A DNA stretch of 64,000 nucleotides from Argyresthia goedartella (GCA_949825045.1 OX463836.1:16034329-16098328), one strand, 5' to 3'; positions 10,174 to 21,818 are shown, numbered from the stretch's first letter. Translations and numbers: made by a program. Notes: generated from the sequence alone by a model not told the origin.

Positions 10174-13100
10174 GCTTGAGGTGGCCAACCCATGGGAGGA
10201 AGGTTGTCGTGACGAAGTTCAACAAAACGAACCGAACAATGAGGATCTGCGACTGGCACAATGTTTTATATGCGAAAGACAACGGAAACGTTTTCATGGA
10301 CGCGAGGTTCCGCTGGCCGTAAGCAAATCTTGCACTGTCGAACAAATAAAAAGCGCGGCCACGGAATTTTTTGACCTAAAAATGTTGGAAAAAATCAGTT
10401 CCTTTGCTAACGAATCCGATATTCGTTATCATAAGTGCTGTAAAGATCAGTACTTGCGCGACATTTCAAGGAACGAGGACCGAGCATTTTTCATTAAAAG
10501 GAAGGCATCAAACACTGCCTACACGATTTTGTGCCAAACGTTGGAGCAACGCATAATAAAGAAAAAAATAATGCATGTTTTTTAACACTGTGAAGAAAGA
10601 GTATGACGAGTTACTAATAGAAGAAACGAAATCGCTATATAACATTCTATCAAGACCACAGCACTCTCCGATCGTCACTTGGAAAACAAACTGATGGAAA
10701 CTTTCCATCGCAGGATTAAGATTATTTATGCCGAAAAGAAAAAAATTCTTGCTCCGTTTGACGTCGACATTGTAACCTACCAGGATTTATTCAAAAGTAT
10801 GTCGATGAAAGAAAATATTCGGTCCATTGCAAAAGACATAAGAGAGGAAATTGTGAACTACACCACGACAAAATTACCCCATGACCTTTCTGCAGAAGAT
10901 TTACTGAAAGGATAATGCAATTCCGTACCAGAGCTCACGATTTTTTCTCTCGGACAAGATCTGATGTACGCTACGTACAGAGTTTTAACATCGAAACACG
11001 TTTCATGGGGTTGGCAGTGAAGAGCATGTGCAACAGCAAAAAAAATTGTCGAGTTACTATCCAAGTTTGGGCATTGCTGCTCTTATACGACACTCGAAAT
11101 ATTGGAGATTGAATTGACATATTCAACGATAAATTCGACATACGCATGTCCGGAGGATATTGCACGCCGCCCTGATTTGAATACTGGAGTCGCGTTTGAT
11201 AACTTTGATCGCTTTGTTGACACACTCGATGGTAAAGACACACTGCACGACACGGTGGGGATCATTTTTCAAGATATCATTCCTAATGAAGAGGCAATCA
11301 TATCACCAGCTGTTTTCCGTGAAGACAATTCCGCTGAGTTCTGTACGCAGGAGGAAAAGACGCAGGACGTTCGAAGAGGTCATATTTGAGTTACGACCAT
11401 TTACAAAAAAAATGAAGATTTCTTGATGTTTCACAACTTAATTACCACCTGATAATTTGACGAAATCTATCCAACTGGATACTGCGTGGATGCTGTTACA
11501 CAAGCTCAACGTTGACGATGTTCCCATGTGGGTCGGCTATCAAAGCATGATTACGATTGACATTTCACCAGTCCAGAAAGTCTCGTATCTCCCACTGACT
11601 GATTTCCAGAGTTTTCAATCTCCAACTAATCATTCGACAGTATTGAAAACTCTGGAAGTCAGTCAAGAAATTGCAGCTGAATGCGAAGCCAAAATCAAAT
11701 CACGTATGATTTGGCCATCGCTCGAACGAGTTATTGTATCCTAGCTCAAGAATCCCCCCCAATTCAACAACATTTTTATTCATTTGGGGGCTTTCCATAT
11801 TGAGATGGCTTTCTTCAAAGCGCTTGGGGTCTTCATTGAAGAGAGTGGATTGACTAATATAATGGTTGAGACTAATCTGATTGCGAGTGGATCTGTCGGT
11901 GGGTTCATTTCCGGGAAAAATTACAATAGGTGTAAACGATTACATCCAATTATGGATTTGGCGTTGGAGCAATTACATTTCGAGTCATTCCTTGATCGCA
12001 AACATTCGACGATTTCAAAATCGGTGATAGATTATCTCGCTGAGTTCATGCAACACAAAGGTGTCTCTCCGCAACTCGACCACGCCGAAACTCAACAGTT
12101 GATCCAATGGTACGAAGAATATACAGCAGAATCTCTTCAAGGTAAACACGGAAAAACGTGCCAATTTTACGCGATGTCAGCGATTTTGTCAATCTCTATC
12201 ACTTCTTCGTTCGCAGTGTTAGAACAGGAGATTTTAATTTGATCATTTACGCTCTTGGAAGAATCGTAATTTTATTCTTTCATTATAATCAACAAAACTA
12301 TAGTCGATGGCTGAGATACTACATAAATCAACTGCTGCACGTCGATCCAAGCACATCCAGGCCTCCGATCTGAATTGGCTCGGGGATCTTTTGGGATTCG
12401 AAGGACTCCGAAAGCTTTCTCTCGAATTCCGGTTGACCTAACGCTGGAACAAACCATCAATGGAGACGCAGCACGCCGACTTACCGGAAAAACAAATCTG
12501 ACAAATTCAATTGGTGCTAGACAGCGCTGGGCGAAAAATCACGGAGCTCGAACGCGAATAATATCGCACGTACTAACTCAAGCAGGACTGAACAAGAACC
12601 AAGATATCTCCGCTGAGCTAAATCCACAGCGTATGGAGAAAGATAAGAAGCAACTTCAAGATTTTGTGGAAGGTATTCGTCAGACAATAAATCCATTTTC
12701 TTTCTCAATCGATGCTGATAAATTGTTTAACATCTCGACTGGACAAGCTGCAACTCCTGAAGTAGCGAATAGCTTGTTGAACGCAGTATCAAAGGGAACG
12801 GAGTTACGAGACAAATTTATTGCTGAATGCAATGACAACTCTGAGAGATTTTACGCAAGAATACCAAAAAATGCAGTTCTGACTTTCGCGAGCATGAAGA
12901 AGAAGAAAATTCAGATCGGCCGAAAAGTATTTGAAGTTCGTCTCCAGCGTGACTTATTTGGCCGATTGTTGTCTTTATCTTTGGACGTGCAAATTGATCT
13001 TGAAAAGATGCTCCGTTTTCCAATAACGCCAATTCCACTGTCTTTGTGTCACATAGATGGTTCTGTAAACAAAACAGTTAAATCGGTGCTGGTGAAAGTG

Positions 13101-13776
13101 TTGGAACACCAAAGTGAAGACATGGAACAACCGCCCTCTAACGTGGACATGGTAATCATCGATGGCTTCTTCTTGTTAAATACCATGACAGACATGCCTA
13201 GAACGTTTGGAGATGTATCAACAAAACTCTTGGCAGTTTAAGTACAAAAACAAAGGAAATGAAATTGCCATAGTTTTTGATCGGTACTTTACACCTTCCA
13301 CTAAAGACTATGAGCATACTCTCCGCAACAGTATGAATGACGATAAGGACTATCACATCAGCGGTCCTCAGTAAATCCGCTTAGTAGACTTTGCGAAGGA
13401 CTTGAAAAATATCAAGTTCAAAGAAGCTCTAGTCAAGTTTTTCATTGATCATTGGAATAGTCAAGAGATGGCCGTTATTATTCGCAACAAAACAATCTAT
13501 TTGAACCACGACTTGTGCTACGTCTTCAAAGTCGTCGATCGAATAGTGCAGAGAACAATCGATGATAAGCTCTCATGCTCAAGTCACGAAGAAGCCGTCA
13601 CGAAGACAGTTTTCCTTGCCTGTTAACGAATCGGTTAGAGTGTGGATGGATCTCGGAGTCGGTAATGCACGTCGCAATATAGATGTTTCGGCACTGTCAG
13701 TTTAGTTAGGCTCAATGCTTTCACGCGCACTGCCTGCTTTCCACGCTTTAACAGGATGCGATATTAAGCCAGCATT
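10174..13776 (+). pseudogene. Academ-like zinc-finger/XPG-FEN-like nuclease exon 2, copy 1
   Basis: Large exon of a widespread animal family of uncharacterised proteins. In order: a Cys/His block (CFICERQRKRFHG...YHKCCKDQY), a helical region, VAFDNFDRF, AFFKALGVFIEESG, a YNRCKRLHP block, NYSRWLRYY, GARQRWAKNHG, HIDGSVNKT, and a nuclease-like block with SSHEEA and HALTGCD. Acidic motifs of this kind recall XPG/FEN1 nucleases. Damage: frameshift near 10555, GAG-to-TAA stop near 10913, about 44 bp lost near 11330, a frameshift near 13240, TAA near 13372, and about 84 bp lost at 13620 that removes the SDTDILV motif. At 13776 it switches to viral sequence. Confidence 0.65.
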
Positions 13777-15087
13777 ACAGTTTGGCACACAGACGTCTTG
13801 AAGTTTGTTTAATTGTTTATTCTTAAACCCGGAACTCAACAACTGCCAATGGGAGCTATTGTTCACCTCTTGATTTTAGCATGGGGCTTGGCTGGGACTC
13901 TGGCCTGTCCCATTGTGACCTTTTCAAAAGGAGTCATGAGTAGTGTTGGGTCCACTAGATCCTGCTCTTTTAGGTTGAATGGTGAGGAGAACACCATTGG
14001 AACCGAGGACATGGTTAAGCGGAGGTTCTATGGGTATGCTTTGATGAACTGCCCAGACTGCACACTTGGGATGGTGAGTGTCTTCAATGGCTGCGATGAC
14101 TGCATTTGGTGCGTGCACAATGAGGGAGTTAGCCATTGTAAGTCTTGGGCTCTGCTAATACTCATTTCAGCTGCACTCACCCTGGTATCAAGCATGATGG
14201 TCGTTATTATTCTAATGAAGTATGATTCTTGCAAGAGATTGGATAACTGGGCACAATCCAAGGCGGTTGAACTGAGGGATGCGAGGGTCAAGAGAGCAAG
14301 GAGGACAGCTATGAGGCTAAAAAGATTCATAGATGAAGAATCTGTGTCAGCAAACCCCTCTGTTCTGTCCGCATCCATGTCTGAAGAAGACAGGATTGAC
14401 AGTGATTCTGATTCCCCAGTCCTTGCTGCCACCCCTCATATGGGGAACCCCCCTAAGCCAGCACACAGGCAGAAAGGATCTTTCAGCAAAGTTTCTGCAG
14501 CAGTGGGACTTGCTGCCTTAATGAGTGCTAGCTTGACTAAGGCTTGTGATGTCACATCCTACGTTTCTTCAAACAATCAGATCTACTCTGACGAGAGTTA
14601 TTCCACTAAATACACTGGTCTATACCACATGAGTGCTAGCCAGACTTTGTGCTTAAGGTATGATAATGGAGAAACTGACAAGGTGATCATACAGAAAACA
14701 CAGACTGTTGATGTGTACTCCCCAATGTATAGGACATCCAATTACAGCTTAGAAGTCTTGAACGCACCTTGGAGATGCTATTCAGCGGGGGAATGTGGTT
14801 ATGATATGTGTCTGGAGGGCTCTGTGTATAAGTGCTCATTCGCACTGGCGGTTACCCGCCGCGCGGCTAACCGCGCGGCCTGCCGCATTCTTCATTTAAT
14901 ATGGAACCGCCTATGATCGTACACACTTGACCGCCTATAAATTTCAACCGCCGCGGTTGAAAGGATGGCCGCGGCCCGCCTCGCGGTCAGCCGCCGTCTT
15001 GTCTATACGCACTGGCGGTTCATTCAGTTTGCGGCGAGACGCCGATGAGTTTGCACGTGCGCAAGAGGACAGTTTCCGAGTGCAGCT

Positions 15088-15869
15088 ATGAGCTTCGACA
15101 CCGAAAAATTCATAGTTGAAATTCAACAACGAGAAGCTATTTGGAACTCTGAAGCAGGAATATATAGCAAAAGAGATATAAAACGTAAACAATGGGAAGA
15201 ATTGGTAGATATTTTGATATGGAAGAATATTAGGGACAATATGTGAAAACTCTAAGAGACAGTGTTATTAGGAGTGGATCAGCGGCTAAGAAAAAGACTA
15301 AATACATATTTTACGATACTTTGATGTTTTTAAAGGATACAGTATCTATCAACGAAACTGATTCAAACGTGCAAAGACAAGAAAATGAGAGTAATGAAAA
15401 TAACAGTGGCACATTTGTTCCCCCAGTGCCAAAGCGAAACAAGAAGAAAAGCAAAGAGGATGACATAGGACCTGCATTGATTAACGTCCTAAATAGGAAT
15501 ATAGACGCAAAAAAGGAGGAAGAAGATGAAGATAGACATTTCTTTTTATTGTTGGTTAGTGAAATAAAAAAGGTTCCAGAACATCAACGCCTACGTACAA
15601 AAGGTAAAATAATACAAGTCCTGTCTGAAGCCCAAATATCTGGACAATATTCTAACGCTAGTTGGGATTACGTGGGGCCAAACTACAACCAAGGGCCATC
15701 TCAAGGATATCAGACACCATCATTTGTTAGAAATAATAATCCTCCAGCACCACCTTCAGTTCAACCAACTTACCGTAGCGAACATTCAACATGGAATCAA
15801 GAATCTGTATCCTCTCCTGAATCAACACATTCACAAAATACACAGATATCTACAGATATTCTAGTTTAG
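15088..15869 (+). pseudogene. Harbinger MADF/BESS DNA-binding protein, copy 1
   Basis: From ATG 15088, residues 1-75 resemble a MADF (Myb/SANT-like) domain: FDTEKFIVEIQQREAIW, RKQWEELVDIL, RDNYVKTLRDSV. A BESS-like motif follows near 15530-15620 (HFFLLLVSEIKKVPEHQRLR). The middle is Lys/Glu-rich and the C terminus Pro/Gln/Ser-rich. Harbinger elements use a Myb-like partner to bind DNA and import the transposase. This copy lacks one T near 15240, shifting the frame; the second copy (27565-28363) is intact there but shifted elsewhere. Confidence 0.65.
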
Positions 15870-15973
15870 AATATGTCGAATTTTTTAATGATTCTCAATA
15901 ATTTAATACGTATTTTTATTATTGACCTACATTATAATTAAAATGCACAAGAAGTTTTATTTATTTAACATAC

Positions 15974-16272
15974 CCTAGTGCAATTACTAATTTCTCCTCA
16001 GGTGGGATACAATCACGAAATTGAGTATCTTGTCCTTTGATGGTGTCATGTAAAACGTTGAGTAATTCTTCAAATGACGCAACACTCATTCTAACATAAC
16101 CAAAAAAATTATCTGCGTACTTCTTTAGTTCTGGAAAAGAACTTGCGAACTGGCCAGATTCTTTACGTGTTTCCATTAGAGGGTGAATCCAGTATCATTT
16201 TTTTTTATTTTTTCGTAATTTTCGTTGTTGGGAGTAATAATAGAGAACACAAGCTATCTCGACTACGTCCAT
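15974..16272 (-). pseudogene. Harbinger transposase exon 1, copy 1
   Basis: Minus strand, start near 16272, ending at a donor-like GTATGTTAA (15973 downwards). The protein shows the Harbinger N-terminal motif WIHPLMETRKESGQF...FFGYVRMSVASFEELL. The DDE exons are missing from the element. The homopolymer near 16200 interrupts the frame in this copy. Confidence 0.55.
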
Positions 16273-16640
16273 TTTGTTTCTGGCACCGACCAACAGCCAT
16301 GGCGGTTCAACCGCCTGTCGCGGTTGATTGAACCGCCTGTCGCGGTTGGGGTAGCGGTTGAACCATGGCGGTGCAACCGCTACCCCAACCGCCTCCCAAC
16401 CGCGACAGGCGGTTGAACCGCCACAGGCGGTTCAACCGCCAGTGCGAATGAGCTCTAAGGATTGGGAAGGGGAACTTGCAGAACCAGGGTCAATCACTGG
16501 GTACGGTTGCAAACAAGGCAATGACTATTGTAAGTTTTGCTCATACTATGGTCAGTGCAAGTGGTATAAGTACACACTCAAACCTCTTGGGTCACTGTTC
16601 ACCGTTCACAAAAAGGTGAAGAGCGACTGGATGATAAAGG

Positions 16641-17084
16641 CAAATCGACCTTCTGATCTGACAACATAAATAATTTATTATGCCAAAGAAGACCAACAAA
16701 TTTTTCAACGAGAACAAACTTTGCCAACGATAAATCAACAATTTTGTAAAGGAAAACTAGTTTTTCCTTTAAGAAAACAACTATTTTGCCAATGAATATC
16801 AACCATTTCGCCAATGAAAACCAACTGATTTGCCGACGAAAACTACAATTAAAGAAAACAGGTTGGGCTATGACGCAAGTCATCCCTCATTGCAAAAAGG
16901 ACTGATATACTGATAAAGACAATACCTACTGATCACTCGACATACAGGTTCTCGTCTATACCCGAATCTTGGGAGAGAGTTAATGCAGCAACCATTCTAT
17001 CTCTCTCATATAAATACAAAACGGCGGATGAGAGAGCGCTATATCAACCGTCTCAACCTAGTTTTGTATTTAAATGAATGGGAG
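16641..17084. repeat. Array spacer with short degenerate repeats, copy A
   Basis: Begins AATCGACCTTCTGATCTGAC and contains about seven degenerate 21-25-base repeats of the form TTTGCCAACGAAAACCAAC. A TATA-like ATATAAATACAAAAC is followed by an inverted GTTTTGTATTTAAAT. Recurs at 29098, 37858 and 59691. Origin not recognised. Confidence 0.6.
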
Positions 17085-17726
17085 AGTAGTATTGCTGTTA
17101 GATCTGTCCCGCGAATAGAATATAGCTCGTCTGCATTTAATCTTACGTCTAGGATCTTTTAACAAATAACTCACCAAGTTAAAAACTTAACAAAACCTAC
17201 TTCAAGTTCAAGCCCTATTTCTTCCTCCCCATTCTAGATGCGAATGAAGTCTGTATATATGAATCCTCATCAAAACTTTTGCTGCACGGAACTACAATAC
17301 CAAAACATCATCTGTGTATATATTTTTTGTATTTTTTTATTTTTCAAAAAGCGATGAATCAATTTCATCATTCAATCAAGAGAGGAAAACATGTGCTGTT
17401 TGTAAGAACAAAACGAACAAAATGTGCCGCAAATGTAAAGTAAACCTCCATGATAAATGTTTCTCAATGTATCACGATTAAAATTAGTAATAAAATTTCA
17501 TTTTTTTCCACTTTTGGCCGTATTCCAGTTCATAATTGTTTTCTTACAAAATCAACTTAATAGGTCAGTGTATATGCCCAAAGGGACGTTAGCGACCCAC
17601 TGAAAAAAATAAACTTCCAGACCTGAAAACTGTCACTATACTTGATGTAAGTGGTCAATAGATACTAACATATCCAAAAATTATTAAAATCGGAGACCAA
17701 AAATGTTCTGGGCATATATGGGTTAA
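17085..17726 (+). mobile_element. piggyBac 3' fragment, copy 2
   Basis: Same fragment as 989-1633. The Cys-rich domain at 17383-17481 is intact here (CAVC, CRKC, KCF..YH, stop) and the terminal TTAA is at 17723-17726. It is followed not by pogo sequence but by the unidentified segment at 17727. Confidence 0.7.
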
Positions 17727-18074
17727 GAGAAATGGTGGGTGTCGCTGAGTCACAAGTGTCAAAAAAAAAAGTTTGAAATATTTGACATCAAAAATGACCA
17801 AGTTAATGTTGACCTAGAGACGTCTTGTTTTTTGCGAATTTATTCCCCTTCAAGCCATTAAAAACATACGTTAATCAGAAAAGAAACAGACCAGTAGTTT
17901 TCAAGATATTTAGAAAAGTATTAAAAACTTTCAAGTGCCATTTCAGGGAAACTGTCAATAATTATGACATAAAACTTGGCAGATGAGAGAACCAGCATTA
18001 TTACCAATACATAGGCTGTATTTATTGGCTAATAACGTCAGGGGCATATTTGGTTCCCTTACACGGTTATAGCC
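17727..18074. mobile_element. Unidentified element end abutting the AAA/TTT site, copy 1
   Basis: About 348 bases with no gene. The right end, read outward, starts GGCTATAACCGTGTAAGGGAACC, and the next bases are TTTGCGACG of the Academ-like exon, the same site used by Spy. It may be the remains of a second Spy-like element whose left side, with the pogo and Academ 5' ends, was deleted. Recurs at 30185-30531. Confidence 0.45.
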
Positions 18075-18437
18075 TTTGCGACGTTTACTACAGAAACTTT
18101 GAAAAAATGTAAGACAGTGTTTGAATATCGCCAAAACAAACCGAGCGACAGTACGTGCTTTTGCACGTACGACGTATGACAATCTAAAAACCATGCGCAA
18201 TGGTTTACAGCGATCAAAATCCCGGCAGATTTTTCTAAAAACACTGAACAGCTTTGCGCTGTCGAGTCAAACATTGATCCGGAAATTCCTGCCTCGGTGG
18301 ATTGCGCAGCTGATATTCCTACAAATTCAACCGACGCTGCCGACACATCTGTTGACGAGTAAGAACTTTTGTTGTTAACATTTTGTCGCAATAATTGTAC
18401 AATTTTTTCTTATATGAACTCTATAGCTTTGATTTAA
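18075..18437 (+). pseudogene. Academ-like exon 1 (second part) and intron start
   Basis: Like 9340-9663 but with an internal loss that removes the AAYHAQCYKW half of the zinc finger. It ends at the tandem-duplication junction just inside intron 1; the next bases belong to the LINE/Spy remnant. Confidence 0.6.
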
Positions 18438-19501
18438 CACTATTGTTCTCCGACAAATTAGGTGCAGGATTTGGACCTTTAATACATTACCGGCTTAACC
18501 AAAAAGTAACAAACATTTGCTGTCCAAATAGTTAATTTGTAGATCTTGTGAAGATAATTATTCGTGGTATCTATGATGAGTACAGTACTATTGTAACAAT
18601 GGTGGGAAATCATTCAAACATTAGTCGGAATGATTTGAATAAACGTTTTGAAACACTTCTAGACTTACATAGTTGGATGAAATGCACTATGCAATTTTCC
18701 ATACGCTTGTAGTTTGACAGAACTACAGAACAAATCTGTGCATAGAATGAATATTCATTTATTTAATTTAACGCGTCATCACAGCGATGCTACTTTATAT
18801 TTCGACATGAATAATTGTATTCATAACTTTACTCTGACTCAGGATACGTTGTACCTGTCCAAAAAATATAGAACATTAACAGCTACATCGTTAGCTTATA
18901 ATAAATGCGACGCAGCTCTACGTGGTTTAACCAAGTTATGGTTTTGACTGAAAATCAGCGCTGCAGCCCTGTTGTAGCATTATGCTGAGTTGGAGCCAAT
19001 TCACTGGTGAAGCATGCGTACATCATCCTTCTCTTTTATTTAGAAAATATGTGTTTTCTTCTATAATCTAATGTCGATTTCCTGTCTGTAAAGTTTTCCT
19101 ATTGATGTACCATATTTATTCCAGTGAATAAATAAATGTCTATGTCTATGTCTAATTCAACTTGACATCAGCTGTTTTCTTTGAACAGACTAATCAAAAA
19201 CCTGCTTATGTTAAGAGTAATATGACATGCACCCTTATTGGGAATTCACCGGTTAATCATACTTTGCATGCAACATTGGAATCTGTTCCAAGTAATTTCA
19301 ATTAGTTCATAAGACAATAGAGGAAATCTCTAGCATACAAGAGCCACTAAATATGTCAAAGGGTAAGCACCACTTAAATATTACCCATCAAAACATCCAG
19401 GGGCTACCTGGCAAAGAACTTGTATAAGAATGATTTCTAAAAAATTCTGACATCGATGTTTTTTGTTTTACATAACACTGGTTAAAGGAAAATATTATTA
19501 T

Positions 19502-19860
19502 TATTTATTATTATTATTGATCGTTTATTTTCAAGCATCTAGGCCCATAAATAGAATTACATAACATTACACATTAAATTAAAATATACATTAAATTACA
19601 CATTAATTAGGTTATTATATAAAATTAATTATAAAAATATCTATTTGTTTCTCGAGGTAAGTATGACCGTCCATTGTTGGAACATTGGACAGTCAAACCT
19701 CCCCGAGATCGCCCTGCGAATAGGGTTAGTACTGCCCCAGGCTCTGTCAACAATGGATGCAGTGCGCTTCCGCATTATTGCATAGAAGTCGTCTGTGCGC
19801 GCTTCTGCAAACATTGTTGATGCACTATCAGCAGGACCGGGGCAGCCCCATGAACATTCT
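19502..19860 (-). mobile_element. 5'-truncated LINE 3' end, minus strand, second copy
   Basis: Duplicate of 6998-7356, with the same minus-strand C-terminal frame (19641-19892) and a slightly diverged target duplication on the left. Confidence 0.6.
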
Positions 19861-19923
19861 GAAAATGTTATTATACTGCACACGCAGGGCATTGTAAGTC
19901 CTCAGCTATAAAGTTATTATTTA

Positions 19924-20312
19924 CTGGTACTTATCAGCTATCACAAGCAATCTCATACTTAGCTGAATTGATCGATGATGACAATAAAGTGAGCATTCAA
20001 TACATAGAGGAAACGCCAAATATAATAAAATGTAATGTTAGATCTCGTCATCGAAATTCCAAATCATACCGAGTATATGTAGAGTACACAGCAAACAGTA
20101 CAGAAATTGAAGGGATGCGTCGATATTGCTGCGATTGTCCGAATGGGCTCAGGACTATAGGGTGTTGTTCGCATGTAGCAAGTGTTATTTATTATTTAAG
20201 CCATGGCAGATTTCTTGCTAAAATATTGCGCCCTTCTCAAATATTAACAAAAATATTTTCTAATGATGAAACAGTGAGGATGACTAATAATTCTTTCATG
20301 TTTTTATTTTAA
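19924..20312 (+). pseudogene. Spy SWIM zinc-finger exon, second copy
   Basis: Duplicate of 7420-7808 with one visible residue change (Lys to Glu in QYIEETP). The SWIM pattern CCDC...CCSH is intact. The N-terminal DDE part of this gene copy is missing. Confidence 0.65.
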
Positions 20313-20558
20313 GTAAAATAGTAGTACATATAAGAAACTATGTTATAACAAAAGTTATGAATACAATATTTTATCTAACCTCATTGTTATTATGTAATTT
20401 TGAGAAGCGAACTTTATTGTATGAGATGAGATAAACCTTTTTATAAACTTTAAGCTGTCATAAGTGTGACGCTCACAGCCTTCTGTTACCGATTCTTTTG
20501 TTTTTCTATTGTTGATTGTTTACCAATTAAAAATAATATTATTATCAATAAATCAATA

Positions 20559-21132
20559 ATGTCTTCCTATAAGCTGATAAAACAGCCTTTAACATTGTAT
20601 AACTATGCATTTAATAAAATAAGTAATTCATTGAGCGAACATATAATACATTTTATAGAAAGGGACTACGATTCTACAATAGTAGCAAAAGTAAGTGGTG
20701 TGTAATTGAGTTTGCAGTTTTAGCTGACTGACACCCGTCGATTTCATTGTAACTGATGATCTGATGAATATTAAGTAAGTTAAGATGACGATTTTATTCT
20801 ACCTGCATATACTTATGAAACTACTGATTGAATACAATCACTAATAAAGTGATGATATAATTATTGTAAATATGCTTTAACCTAAGTGTATAATTATTTC
20901 AGATGAAGATAATAAAAACTAAAATTTTCGAGCTTCCCATACCAACACAAATATCCCAGCAATTATTTCTAAGCTCAATACCAAACATTGAAATTAACCT
21001 TGCAGATGAAAACATTGTAGGACTGAGTATTGGCCGACTTGGGAGGATGAGCAATGGAGTTGGGATAATCTTCGTAATTTTTATTGCCCCGATTGTTCGA
21101 ATGAGTGTTATAATGACGAGTCATACTTATAG
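20559..21132 (+). pseudogene. Spy second gene, second copy
   Basis: Exon 1 20559-20690 and intron 20691-20902 are conserved with donor and acceptor. Exon 2 (20903-21132) has lost 25 bases just before the first Cys pair, removing CDNC while keeping the region of YCPDC. Confidence 0.5.
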
Positions 21133-21818
21133 GCATATATTTATGAATTTGGTTTGAGGTGCAATACACACAAACAGAATAAAAAGATTTTGGTTACGTA
21201 TGATAAAAGATATTAATTGTTTGTTTATTTTTAGTTAGAATTTCATGGGTGTCATAAAAATGTCATAACAATAATTTTTTTACTGTACTTTTTCAAGCAA
21301 CCAGTAAACACACTACAATATACTTTTACTCAATCTACGTAGAAAATATATATAATGTAATAAATATTTATGGTACATACAATATGAACAATGACAGATT
21401 TTTTGCGTAGATGCACCCAACCCAATGAAAGAATTTTTGGTGTGTTGAAAGATATTTGTTTGTTTGTTTTGAATTATAATTTTCATGGAACCTGTCAAAA
21501 ATAAATGTCAAAAAATAAATGTTTTTTTTTCTGGAATTTTTCAACCAACTCTTTTGTAAATAATACATTAGAGTATAATTTAACTCAATGTACATAGATA
21601 CTAGTTGGTTTCAATATTCTGGCTACAATAGCTACGGAGAAATTAGACTTTGAAATAACCTCTGCAGATTTGACGTTTTTGTCAAAGTCTCGGAAAGTAG
21701 TCATAGTAGCCGGCTGTAAATTGGAGCGCAGCCTAGTTAAATGGTAACGAAAAAAAGTGTAAAAAAAAAACAGAAAATATCACAGTGGCCACTGCTCCTT
21801 CCTTAGCCTGCCAGACCC

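Larger units (their letters stand above)
2230..13776 (+). mobile_element. Academ-like DNA transposon, copy 1 (3' truncated)
   Basis: The left terminus (AGTTAGAGAGGCG here, AGTTAGGGAGGCG in unit 4) mirrors the right terminus CGCCTCCCTAACTA at 36888, and CAAT flanks both ends. A 4-bp duplication and an XPG/FEN-like nuclease gene fit the Academ superfamily as I know it; the assignment is inference. This copy is interrupted by a Spy element (2912-9339) and stops at 13776, where viral glycoprotein sequence begins in place of the nuclease C terminus and right end. Subterminal CTCGAGCGCGTCAGAT-like motifs lie near 2400. Confidence 0.6.
14834..16453. mobile_element. PIF/Harbinger-type element inside the viral relic, copy 1
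   Basis: Terminal inverted repeats GCTCATTCGCACTGGCGG and CCGCCAGTGCGAATGAGC. A 3-4 base target duplication (CTC or GCTC) would restore the glycoprotein frame. Both ends are packed with GCGGTT/AACCGC repeats. It carries two converging genes, as Harbinger elements do: a MADF/BESS protein (+) and the first exon of the transposase (-). The DDE part of the transposase is absent, so this is an internally deleted, non-autonomous derivative. Confidence 0.65.
13777..16640 (+). pseudogene. Endogenous bunyavirus-type glycoprotein fragment, copy 1
   Basis: A frame from about 13813 encodes a Cys-rich ectodomain end, a transmembrane segment, a basic and Ser-rich cytoplasmic tail of about 90 residues, an internal hydrophobic signal ending in Ala before Cys-Asp, and then another Cys-rich ectodomain. 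This is the Gn tail / internal signal / Gc N-terminus layout of bunyavirus (phenuivirus-like) precursors. The frame is interrupted at 14834-16453 by a Harbinger element and continues to about 16640. Both ends of the precursor are missing. It joins Academ-like nuclease sequence on the left and the array spacer on the right. Described only as a relic; not a functional gene. Confidence 0.65.
5938..18438 (+). repeat. Segmental tandem duplication, first copy
   Basis: About 12.5 kb repeated head-to-tail as 18439-30894. It spans part of a LINE, the Spy right half, an Academ-like gene, the viral relic with Harbinger element, the array spacer, the piggyBac fragment and an Academ-like exon. Copies look about 99 percent identical by eye, with small private indels. 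Confidence 0.85.
18439..21818 (+). mobile_element. Spy right half with LINE remnant, second copy
   Basis: Duplicate of 5938-9339: LINE ORF1 C-terminal block (18714-18947), LINE tail, minus-strand LINE end (19502-19860), SWIM exon, second gene and the right terminal repeat ending CCAGACCC at 21818. The Spy left end and DDE core are absent. Confidence 0.75.

Noticed and set aside
13813..14916. Host membrane receptor gene
   Set aside because: The order of membrane segment, basic tail, internal signal and second Cys-rich ectodomain fits a viral polyprotein; its ends are truncated and joined to transposon DNA.
16650..16860. CRISPR array
   Set aside because: The repeats are degenerate and adjacent, without uniform spacers, and the setting is a eukaryotic genome.
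16599..16883. Minus-strand 94-codon frame with repeated Phe/Leu/Lys peptides
   Set aside because: It arises from the degenerate DNA repeats of the spacer and varies between copies; no sign of coding selection.
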